Shown: in pieces, positions 17,387-25,400 of the stretch | How the letters are laid out: each line of letters starts with the position of its first letter | Position numbering within the stretch: position 1 is the first letter of the stretch | Assembly: GCF_008692195.1 (NCBI RefSeq) | Contig: NZ_RXOM01000063.1 | Location: forward strand, 14,909-78,908 | DNA length: 64,000 bases | From: Salegentibacter sp. R32 | GTDB lineage: Bacteria; Bacteroidota; Bacteroidia; Flavobacteriales; Flavobacteriaceae | Direction of reading: 5' to 3' | Position numbers and translations under genes: made by a program | The notes under the pieces: generated by a model | What the model saw: the letters and a program-made list of their open reading frames with translations, nothing else | What the model was told of the DNA's origin: nothing | Database searches by the model: none

Positions 17387-17851
17387 TTAATATTCTCCAT
17401 CAATATTAATTTGACCTGTTTCAGTATTGTAACTTAAATCAATATAACTAGTTACTTGAGGGGTATCTGTATTAAGATATTCTCCTTCAATATTTGCAAC
17501 CACCTCATCATTTGAATTTATAATATTAATTGTTGCATTTCCTCTAAAACTCATATTAGAATCATTAATTTTTATTTGTCCAGTTATGACATTTGCGGAC
17601 TCTACAAAGACTTCATCTGTCTGTGTAAACTCATCTTCTGGAAAATTATCATAATTTGCCTCTTCTACTAAGTTATTGCCAGAAAAGCTTGAGAATGTTA
17701 AATATCCTGTTGCACTATAACTCCCTTCAAAAATATATTCTATTGTGTAATTTTCTAAGTTATCTACTTCTCCATTATCATCATCATCATTAGAGCAAGA
17801 AAATGAGACTGAGATTAAAAAAATTAATAATAAATAGGTAATTCGTTTCAT
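17387..17851 (-). CDS. Small lipoprotein, unknown function
   Basis: A 154-residue lipoprotein with signal peptide and lipobox (LISVSFSCSND), then an acidic spacer (DDDDNGEVD) that in Bacteroidota often goes with surface export of lipoproteins. The rest alternates strand-like segments (YTIEYIFEGSYSATGYL, then NATINIINS, then GEYLN), probably a small beta-sandwich. It has no Cys after the lipobox. Its 5' end and leader belong to a 37-bp direct repeat shared with the gene at 18368-18814. Confidence 0.65.
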   Translation of the reverse strand: MKRITYLLLIFLISVSFSCSNDDDDNGEVDNLENYTIEYIFEGSYSATGYLTFSSFSGNNLVEEANYDNFPEDEFTQTDEVFVESANVITGQIKINDSNMSFRGNATINIINSNDEVVANIEGEYLNTDTPQVTSYIDLSYNTETGQINIDGEY

Positions 17852-17877
17852 AATTTAAATTTTGTAAGATTAGTATT
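17841..17877. repeat. 37-bp direct repeat, left copy
   Basis: It is identical to 18804-18840. It covers the first codons of the lipoprotein gene and the whole spacer to the preceding gene's stop codon. Beyond it the two loci still share an imperfect match (…GAAAATTAT stop against GAAAACTAT stop), so a longer unit was probably duplicated. Confidence 0.8.
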
Positions 17878-18356
17878 CAATAATTTTCATATTCTTCTGA
17901 ATAAAAATGCTTAATAAAAACATTTTTAAATTCTAGGATTTCTTTTAGTTCTTGTTGGGGTAGTTTTATATAATGACTCTTGTGGGGGTATAATTGAGTC
18001 ATAACTCTTATTTGAGGATTTAAATGAATTACATTATTATATAGTGCCTCATTGTCTATAACCCACTCCATTATAGCAGCTGAGTTATGTTGTATTGCCT
18101 TATAAGAATTTAAAGCACTAATATATAATTTTTTATTGTCTACCAACTCCTTTGCATACTCAACTTTATAAAAACACTCTAGAAAAATACAATCTCCTGT
18201 TCGTATTTTACAGCAACAAGGAAGTGGAGTTTCATTATAGTAATAATAATCTCTCCATTTGTTACATATACTACTATCTACATTCCTTAAATAGTTATTT
18301 TTATTTTGATTTATCCACTCCCCCAAGTCTTCTATTTTTTCTGGTATAGGATTCAC
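17877..18356 (-). CDS. Hypothetical island protein with CCC-x6-C motif
   Basis: The product has 159 residues, no signal peptide and no family I recognise. Residues about 46-57 carry CCCKIRTGDC, a possible metal site, followed by a helical part (AKELVDNKKLYISALNSYKA). It lies 11 bp after the gene at 18368-18814 and 25 bp before the lipoprotein gene, so the three are probably one transcript. The ending YENY is mirrored by the remnant at 18840 (ending NENY). Confidence 0.5.
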   Translation of the reverse strand: MNPIPEKIEDLGEWINQNKNNYLRNVDSSICNKWRDYYYYNETPLPCCCKIRTGDCIFLECFYKVEYAKELVDNKKLYISALNSYKAIQHNSAAIMEWVIDNEALYNNVIHLNPQIRVMTQLYPHKSHYIKLPQQELKEILEFKNVFIKHFYSEEYENY

Positions 18357-18367
18357 ATTGATTTTAT

Positions 18368-18814
18368 TTAGTTGGTAATTTCACTAATTTTTTCTCGCTT
18401 GTATATAAGTCCAATTATTAGACCTATAACTACAACTCCAATTAATATATATAGAACATTCTGCTCTTTCTTTTTTCTTTCTAAATACTTTTGATACCTA
18501 GATTCCATATCATTAGGAGGGCTATATACACTCCAATTTTCTTCTTCTGCTACTTCCAAATATCTTCCGCCTTTAAAATTCCTGTATGAAATGTTATTTA
18601 GATTAGAAGCACCACCTGTTCCCCCAAATATATCTGTTTGTGTTTCTCCCGTATTTCTTTTTCTTTTAGCCTCAGATATGGCTGAGTCAACTAAAGCCAT
18701 ATTTTCTTTTTGTTGTGAAATTTCATTATCAATTAATAAGTGGGAGTTGCTTTTAGAAAATGAGACTTGACAGAATATTAGGTTAATTATTAGTAAAGAT
18801 AAAATTCGTTTCAT
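18368..18814 (-). CDS. Secreted/membrane small protein, unknown function
   Basis: A 148-residue protein with an N-terminal signal peptide (MKRILSLLIINLIFCQVSFS). A polar middle part has a Gly/Asn-rich stretch (DIFGGTGGASNLNNIS). A single membrane helix near residues 119-139 (NVLYILIGVVVIGLIIGLIY) precedes a short basic tail. It is likely anchored in the inner membrane with the middle part in the periplasm. Its first codons lie in the 37-bp repeat shared with the lipoprotein gene downstream. Confidence 0.5.
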   Translation of the reverse strand: MKRILSLLIINLIFCQVSFSKSNSHLLIDNEISQQKENMALVDSAISEAKRKRNTGETQTDIFGGTGGASNLNNISYRNFKGGRYLEVAEEENWSVYSPPNDMESRYQKYLERKKKEQNVLYILIGVVVIGLIIGLIYKREKISEITN

Positions 18815-18840
18815 AATTTAAATTTTGTAAGATTAGTATT
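18804..18840. repeat. 37-bp direct repeat, right copy
   Basis: It is identical to 17841-17877 and 963 bp away. It spans the start of the gene at 18368-18814 and its leader. Confidence 0.8.
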
Positions 18841-19086
18841 TAATAGTTTTCATTTTGAAATGAATCTAATTTAGAAGTTACCCTTAAATTTTTTTCTAAG
18901 TAAATATTTTTAATTAATAACTGACAAACTTGGAGTTTTTGAAATTTCCAATAAAAAGTATTCTTTATTTAGCTCTATTAAGCTTATAGATAATCCATTT
19001 AAGTAAATATCTGACCTAGGGGTTTTAAAATTTGAATCCTGAATTAAGCATTTGTCTGTGTGATTTTCTAACAATTGTAGATCCAA
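18840..19086 (-). pseudogene. Degenerate coding remnant
   Basis: The minus strand has two overlapping coding-like pieces in different frames. One is a TTG-started frame of 58 codons (19086 down to 18910) with DIYLNGLSIS and ELNKEYFLLEIS. The other is a frame ending at 18840 with SKLDSFQNENY. The second ends like the gene at 17877-18356 (EEYENY) and is followed by the same 37-bp repeat. I read this as a decayed gene from a tandem duplication; a real small gene at 18910-19086 is possible. Confidence 0.35.
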
Positions 19087-19150
19087 ACTGATTTTTCTAG
19101 TTTATAAGGAATTGTTTTTAAAAATGTAAGCATTTTATTTATTACAAGGT

Positions 19151-19669
19151 TCACCAAGGTAAGTCATCAACAGAATCATTCTTTTCATTATTTCTACTGG
19201 TTTTGTTTAATGCTTCCTTTGATTTCTCATTCTTTTCGACCGTATCCTGATAGACTTTATTTGCTTCTTGTTCACTCAAGCCATTTAACTTTAGATTATG
19301 TATAGCTAAATCTTTAGAAATCCTGTCGAACATACCAGACTGATTATCAAATTCTTCAAACTTCCAAGCCAGTTTTTGTATTCCATCTACCATATCTTTT
19401 GATTCATATCTTATTGTTAAATGACCAGAGATTTCAATCAATTTAAACATAACATATCCACCTCCAACGAAACTATATCCAATTTCTAAATTGTTTGAGT
19501 TTATGCTTCTTAGCTTAAACTTTTCATTTGACATAATCTTTTGAATCAAAACACCGTACTTCAATTCAAGTCCACCATACCTTTCTACATTTTTTATGTC
19601 TTTATTTCCTTCAAATAAATTGTATATAAAAAATACTACAACCACTAAAATTATTATCACCCAAATCAT
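19151..19669 (-). CDS. Single-pass membrane protein with SSB-tip-like C-terminus
   Basis: The product has 172 residues. The first 17 form a membrane helix (MIWVIIILVVVVFFIYN), leaving a cytoplasmic or periplasmic domain of unknown family. It ends in a flexible Asn/Lys/Glu-rich linker and the acidic tip DSVDDLPW. That resembles the C-terminal peptide of single-stranded-DNA-binding proteins (DDDIPF type) that recruits repair enzymes. The likeness is only a few residues long. It is divergent from the XRE regulator. Confidence 0.45.
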   Translation of the reverse strand: MIWVIIILVVVVFFIYNLFEGNKDIKNVERYGGLELKYGVLIQKIMSNEKFKLRSINSNNLEIGYSFVGGGYVMFKLIEISGHLTIRYESKDMVDGIQKLAWKFEEFDNQSGMFDRISKDLAIHNLKLNGLSEQEANKVYQDTVEKNEKSKEALNKTSRNNEKNDSVDDLPW

Positions 19670-19738
19670 AATTAAACATTAATTAGAAATAAAATATTGC
19701 CATATACGACATTAAATAAAACAAATATAACTCATTCC

Positions 19739-19750
19739 TTGACTTGTCAA
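19739..19750. promoter_or_regulatory. Operator candidate of the XRE regulator
   Basis: TTGAC-TT-GTCAA is a perfect inverted repeat. It is followed by a second offset inverted repeat (ACTTG at 19742-19746, CAAGT at 19757-19761) overlapping the start of the regulator gene. This position fits autorepression and control of the divergent gene at 19669. Confidence 0.5.
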
Positions 19751-19752
19751 AA

Positions 19753-19983
19753 ATGTCAAGTATGGAAAAGTCAGATTTACTGAGAATTGCGGGTAAAAGA
19801 ATTCAACAGTTAAGAGAGCAAAAAGGCTTAACCCAAGTAGACTTGGCAGGTAAAATTCAAGGAGAATTTGATACAACTAATGTATCTAGAATAGAGTCAG
19901 GAAGGACTAACCCTACACTATATACCTTGCATAGAATTTCAGAAGCCCTTGAAGTTTCTTTAAGTGAATTATTAGCCATCTGA
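19753..19983 (+). CDS. XRE-family (Cro/CI-type) regulator
   Basis: A 76-residue single-domain protein: helix-turn-helix at about residues 8-65 with the standard pattern (RIQQLREQKGLTQVDLAGKIQ, then VSRIESGRTNPTLYTLHRISEALEV). The ATG at 19753 is chosen; a TTG at 19744 lies inside the inverted-repeat operator and is less likely, and an ATG at 19762 is also possible. It is the only small repressor-like gene in the island and a likely switch for its expression or excision. It transcribes opposite to most island genes. Confidence 0.85.
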   Translation: MSSMEKSDLLRIAGKRIQQLREQKGLTQVDLAGKIQGEFDTTNVSRIESGRTNPTLYTLHRISEALEVSLSELLAI

Positions 19984-20040
19984 TTTGTTTTTTTAATTAC
20001 TGAACAAATATAGGACACTTTTAAACTGTTATTTGATTCT

Positions 20041-20052
20041 TGCAAATTTGCA
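20041..20052. repeat. Island palindrome TGCAAATTTGCA
   Basis: A perfect 12-bp palindrome lies just past the stop of the gene at 20054-20794. Related sites occur at 21035, 28851 and 32017, each in an intergenic gap of the island. Confidence 0.6.
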
Positions 20053-20053
20053 G

Positions 20054-20794
20054 CTAAAGTTGTTCACTATCAATTGAGTTTTTCCTATATAATATAGGAA
20101 TGTATTTGAAATCCGAACCAAACTTCTCTGACATAATGATATAATTATCAGCTATGTGGGTGTCCATTATTTTACGTAAAGTAGATTTAACCCTTGAAAT
20201 ATGCGTATAAACAGCATTGCTTTCAGTTGAAACAAGTTCTTTAATACTAGTCATTAAAGTATCATAATCTAATTGAGTTGATATTTTTAAATAAATACTA
20301 CTTAATTCATTTTCATATTGTTTTAACTCCTTAATATTAATACCTTCTGGATATCTACAAAATAAGATATATACTGCTTTGGTTAAATGACTAAACTCTA
20401 ACTTCATATTTTGAAAGTCTGGTAATAGTATATCATAATCATCCGTAATGATTATGGGCTCAGCTGAAGTAAAATTGATATATTTTGGAAAATCATTAAT
20501 TATTTTCCTTAAAAGCGGCAATACATAAGTTAGTTGCTGCCTATTTCTATGGTATATTGAATTAAGGTTTTCTTTTATCAAATCAATTTTTTGTAATGAA
20601 TCTTCATCTAAGTTATTCATTAAAACTGTATCAAAATCCTCTTTTGAAAAGTTATATCTAGAAGAAAAAACTTCACCATACTCTGTAGTATCATTTTTAA
20701 GCAAATAATCTAATACTTGTTGTATGGGAATTTTTTTTGTTCTAATAGGCAAGTTAAAATCACTTGAAAACTTCGCTATTACTTTACCTCTCAT
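20054..20794 (-). CDS. Hypothetical protein of Bacteroidota mobile elements
   Basis: A 246-residue soluble protein with no named domain I can assign. The C-terminal half has a winged-helix-like feel: AVYILFCRYPEGINIKELKQYENEL, then SRVKSTLRKIMD and a strand pair NYIIMSEKFGSDFKYI. Similar RYPEGI-IKEL proteins are, to my recollection, common in Bacteroidota genomes. It may bind DNA. It is preceded by a 254-bp gap and followed by the XRE gene on the other strand. Confidence 0.5.
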   Translation of the reverse strand: MRGKVIAKFSSDFNLPIRTKKIPIQQVLDYLLKNDTTEYGEVFSSRYNFSKEDFDTVLMNNLDEDSLQKIDLIKENLNSIYHRNRQQLTYVLPLLRKIINDFPKYINFTSAEPIIITDDYDILLPDFQNMKLEFSHLTKAVYILFCRYPEGINIKELKQYENELSSIYLKISTQLDYDTLMTSIKELVSTESNAVYTHISRVKSTLRKIMDTHIADNYIIMSEKFGSDFKYIPILYRKNSIDSEQL

Positions 20795-20976
20795 AAATTT
20801 TTCATTTTTATAAAAATAAAAAATTTTGGCTATTAGTTAGTTTTGCTTTGTAAACCTTTAATTTACTAAGGTTTAAAATTTGCTAACTCTTCTACATCAA
20901 CTAAGAAGTAATTTATAGGTCACGTCTTTCAAGAAATAGCTATATAATTAAATGTCTGAATTATAGACAAACTATA

Positions 20977-20998
20977 AAAAGTTCAATTTTGGACTTTT
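20977..20998 (-). terminator. Weak terminator candidate below radC
   Basis: AAAAGT (20977-20982) pairs with ACTTTT (20993-20998), and the minus strand continues with a T run. It lies downstream of the RadC-type gene in the 20795-21048 gap. The rest of that gap holds only the palindrome at 21035 and AT-rich sequence. Confidence 0.4.
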
Positions 20999-21034
20999 AT
21001 CCATACTTTCTCGAATGCTCTATTTTGCAGAAAC

Positions 21035-21047
21035 TGCAAAGTTTGCA
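21035..21047. repeat. Island palindrome TGCAAAGTTTGCA
   Basis: The arms are perfect around a central G. A further half-palindrome (TTGCAATTATTGCAA) follows at 21043-21057 and overlaps the end of the radC-like gene. Confidence 0.6.
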
Positions 21048-21048
21048 A

Positions 21049-21486
21049 TTATTGCAAATCCCCTTCATCAGCTAGGCTATAATATCCCTCTTTTGAAATT
21101 ATTAAATGATCTAGCAAGTTTATTTCTACAGTTTTAGCTGCAACTTTCAATTTATTGGTTAAGCTTATGTCTGCCTCACTAGGCTTTAAATTTCCACTTG
21201 GATGGTTATGTACAATAATAATGTTTGAAGCTACAGCCTTTAGAGCTACACTCAATATTAATTTAATATCTACTACAGAAGCAGAGATACCCCCCTTGGA
21301 TAAACTATAGATTCCTACTAATCCATTGGCTCTATTTAATAGTATTACTTTCACTTCTTCTTGTAGCTCAATACTATTCATATTCCAATTCCCTATAGCT
21401 AAAGAATATGCTTCCTTACTATTAGATGCTTTAATTTTCCCACTATGTTCATTTACGTAGGAAACATTTATTTCTGAAATTTTCAT
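21049..21486 (-). CDS. radC: RadC-type JAB/MPN-domain protein
   Basis: The product has 145 residues and consists only of the RadC/JAMM domain. The metal motif is clear: VHNHPSGNLKPSEAD (about residues 98-112), followed by LLDHLIIS. The N-terminal helix-hairpin-helix of chromosomal RadC is absent, as is usual for the short copies on Bacteroidota mobile elements. Its biochemical role is unproven despite the historical DNA-repair name; a peptidase-like or metal-dependent activity is predicted for the fold. It is co-oriented with the next gene at 21564, 77 bp away. Confidence 0.85.
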   Translation of the reverse strand: MKISEINVSYVNEHSGKIKASNSKEAYSLAIGNWNMNSIELQEEVKVILLNRANGLVGIYSLSKGGISASVVDIKLILSVALKAVASNIIIVHNHPSGNLKPSEADISLTNKLKVAAKTVEINLLDHLIISKEGYYSLADEGDLQ

Positions 21487-21563
21487 AACTAAAATAATTT
21501 AAAAAAATCCAAAACCCGTACTTACTATATATAGTGATACGAGAAATGGATTTTTAAAAGGTT

Positions 21564-21935
21564 TTACATTGCTTGTTCTACAAGTTGCTGCATTGCATTA
21601 TTAGATGCTGTAGCCATACTTTTACTTTCTGTGTTTTCCTCATTAGGAACATACACCCACTTATGGTGAAGTATTAGTTCTTCTCCTGTTTCCTTAACTA
21701 CATAAGAATAAGGTTCTACTTCCTGCTTTTCTACTTTACCTGGCATTTCAGTTCCAATTAAAGCTTTACAAGTTTCTTCATCAAAGGTAGAAGGAAGTGT
21801 AGTTTTCTTTGAAGTTGCATAGAATTGTCCTGTTTCTTTGCTTTTTACCATTTCAATTCCTCCTGAAACTTCTAGTGCAAAGAATTCCCTTCCATCCTCT
21901 GCTTGTCTTTTTTGATAGTTAATGATTCTAACCAT
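21564..21935 (-). CDS. Hypothetical island protein (123 residues)
   Basis: A soluble, acidic protein beginning MVRIINYQKRQAEDGREFFAL. Strand-rich segments (FALEVSGGIEMV, then GQFYATSKKTTLPS, then ILHHKWVYVP) and a disordered Ser/Asn/Gln tail follow. Proteins of this kind accompany RadC and DUF3871/DUF3987 genes on Bacteroidota elements, but I know no function. A small nucleic-acid-binding beta-barrel is possible. Confidence 0.5.
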   Translation of the reverse strand: MVRIINYQKRQAEDGREFFALEVSGGIEMVKSKETGQFYATSKKTTLPSTFDEETCKALIGTEMPGKVEKQEVEPYSYVVKETGEELILHHKWVYVPNEENTESKSMATASNNAMQQLVEQAM

Positions 21936-22443
21936 TGTAATAAATTTTTGAGTTGAATAATATCCTAGAACTACTAAAAGAACTTCTAATTTCAGCTATC
22001 ACCTTGAAACTAGATTCTTTAATAACCCTAGATGACAAGAACCTTTTTCCTGCCAAGAATAAGAGAGGGTAATTAGTGGGGGTGAGTGAGGGGATTAAAA
22101 ATTACTTGAAGCCTTGATTTATAACCAATTATTAAGAGTAAAAGACTAAACTACATTAGAATAAATAGATAACTTACCTTACAACTAAAGCTTGAAAGAT
22201 TCTAGACTAGAAGTAAATCTTAAAATGTTCTTATATTTAAGCTACGTTAAAATTTAATTTTTATATATAAAAGTGTAGGGGTGTTTCCCATTTTGAAAGT
22301 GAGGGGGGACTTATTATAGAGACCCTTGCATGAGAGAGGATTGCCAAAAATTTTTTATTTTATAAAATTTTATTCCATGTTTAAAGGAGGAGGTTTTATA
22401 AGTAATAGTTAGCTATATTAGTAGTGAAATTTATAAGATTTAT
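21936..22443. other. 508-bp non-coding region with G tracts upstream of the Avs-like gene
   Basis: I found no ORF. The plus strand has G runs unusual for this AT-rich island: GGG (22067), GGGGG (22078) and GGGG (22090) within 27 bp, then GGGG (22278) and GGGGGG (22303). It separates minus-strand element genes from the plus-strand defence gene. It could hold the defence gene's promoter and, possibly, an origin of replication or transfer. A purine-rich AAAGGAGGAGG lies at about 22382, too far from the ATG to act as a ribosome site. Confidence 0.45.
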
Positions 22444-25400
22444 ATGAATAATGATTGGTTTGCATTAATTAAGACACATAATGTATCTGGAGCAAGAGAT
22501 AGGTTTGAAACTATTTGTGGAACTTTATTTAAGAAAATATATCATAAAAAAAATGTAAGACTTGTAAAAGTAAATAAAGGTGATGGTGGTATAGATGTAC
22601 TAATTGGAGATATAGGTAAAGAACCTATTCATGTAATACAATGCAAATTTTTTCCTGATAATTTTGGAGATTCACAAAAAAGACAAATTAGAGAGTCATT
22701 TAAAACTGCTATTGAATCTAATGAATATGAAATGAATAAATGGTCTTTATGTGTTTTTTGCACATTAGACCTAAATGAAAATAAATGGTGGGTTAATTGG
22801 AAAAGTAAAATGATTAAACAATATAATTTAAAAGATAATTTTATTAATCTTATAGATGGTGATGATTTAATTGATTTATTAAATGAGCATAATTTATATA
22901 ATTCAGCCTTTGAAAAAGAAGACTCAATTAAGATTGGTGAAATTCATGAAAAATTGACTAATGATATAACCTTAAATCAATTAGAAAAGAGTATTAAAAA
23001 GGCATCAACTTTTTTATTAAAAGTTAAAAATTATTTTGAAAAAGACCCTACTTCTCATATTGAAAGAACTGAAACTAAAAATATCATTCATTGGGTTAAA
23101 AATGATTTACAACAGCATACTAAAAACTCAGAAAAAAATCAAAAAAACATTCTAATTCTTGAAGGAGAAAAGGGTTTAGGAAAGTCTGTGATTTTAAAAG
23201 ATGTATATGAAAATCTTGTTAATGAAAACTATTTAATTTTAGGTATTAAAGCAGATAAGTATTACGCTAAAACACCTAAAGAATTAGAAAATAAACTATT
23301 TCTAAATGAAAAGATTACTTTTTCAAAAATAATAGAAATTTTAAATACTTATGACAAACAATTAATTGTAATTATTGACCAATTAGACGCTCTCTCACAA
23401 ACCTTATCATCTAGCAGGGAAAATATACAGACCTACAATAGGGTTATTAACGAGTTAACAGATGAAAAAGATATCAGAATAATTATATCCTCTAGAACCT
23501 TTGACCTAAAATATGATGCAGAATTAAGCATATATAAATCAAGTGAATATAAGAATATAAAAACTTCTCTTTTAAGTAAGGGAGATGTTCAAAAAACTTT
23601 CAACAAGTTTAATGTAAGTTGTTCAGTTAAAAAAGTAATTGAATTATTAAGAACACCTAACCATTTGGAAATATTCTGTAAGCTCCCAAATAAGAATAAA
23701 ATAAACTTAAACACACTCTCTTCATTAAAAGATTTATATGATGAATTATGGAATTCATTAGTTTTAAATCAAAAAGAATTACAGCTAGATAAGGTATTGT
23801 ATAAAATAGCTGTTGAAATGTATGAGCAACAAGAGATTATTATTAAAAAACAATTCATAACCAATTTCAACCCTGAATTAAATTATTTATTAAGTAATCA
23901 GCTGCTTACTATTGAGGATAACAATATTCAATTTTTTCATCAAACTTTTTATGATTATTGTTTTTCAAGACAATTTGTGGAAAATGGTAATGATATTTTT
24001 ACTTACCTCAATCAAAACCAGCAAAATCTTGAAATAAGGTCAATTGTTAAAATGGTATTTGAATATCTGAGAGAATATAACCACAGAAAGTATATAAAAT
24101 ATATCAAAAATATTTTAAAATCTAAAAAGTATAGATTTCATTTAAAATCTTTAATCATCAGCAATTTAGGATTTTTTGACCCTACAAATGAAGAAAAGAA
24201 ACTTTTAGAAACTTATATTTTAAATAAGAAAAAATATGAAGATGTATTCGTTAATTCAGTTTTTTCAGAAAAATGGATAGAATATTTAATAGAGAATAAA
24301 GTTGCTGAGAAGTATTTATTCTTTGAGAAAAACTTATTTAATTCTTTGTTTGTATTATATAAAAAACAATCATTCTTGAAATCAAATTATTTTGAAAACT
24401 TTAATTACGAAAAAGTGATTGAAGAAAAAAGAAATACCATTTGGATGATTTTTAGAAATAACATAAATAAATCTCCATATCAAATTATTACCCATTTACA
24501 TAATTTACCTGATTTTAAAGATAAGAATAATTTCATTGAAAGAATTTTATATAGTTTGGATAATTGGGAAGATGAAAGAATGCTAACTTACTTTGAAAAT
24601 TATCTTCCATTTCAAGAGGAACCAAAAGGAAGAGATAACTTTTGGTATTATAAAACAATGGAAAAAATATTTGAATACTTTCCTAATTATGTTTTTGAAA
24701 AATCTAAACCAATATTTATTAGTGACTTCAATAAAAGTGAATTTTGGTATTCTATTGAATTCCCACACGAACAAGAAGAATTAATAAAAAAAATGTATAG
24801 TTTATCCTCAGAAAACACATTCAATTTCTTATTAAGCATTTATGAAGAAGTAATTAATAAAAATAAACAACCACAGTTTTATATAGAAATTGACTCTCCA
24901 TATTATACTTGTAATAAATTTTATGATGGAATAAGCTCTTCTACAGAAGGGCACATATTTATTCAAGAATTTTTATTAAAACACTTGGTTTCTAAAAAAG
25001 AGAGTAAACAATATATTATAAATTTTTATGAAAAATATAAAAACTCAAATTCAATTCACATCGTAGGATTAATCATTCTCTTTTTTAAAGAAGCCATTGA
25101 AGATTATATTAATGAGATATTTGAGCTTATTAGCATAATCCATTCTAAAAATGGACTGAATGCTTATGACAACCTATTTCAATTATATATAAGACAACTT
25201 ATAGGTAGCTCATACTTGTACTTCTCTTATATTCAAAAAGAAAAACTTACTGATATATTATTATCAATTAAATATCCTTATGACTTAAGAAGTTGGAAAT
25301 ACACAGATTCAGATGGCAATGAAAAAGTTAATTTTTCTGGCTATGGTAAAAAGTTATATTTATTCCTATGTCTAATACCGTTAGAAGGCATAAACAGTAA

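Noticed and set aside
22382-22392. Shine-Dalgarno AAAGGAGGAGG for the Avs-like gene
   Set aside because: It is about 50 bp from the ATG, and this phylum rarely uses such sites.
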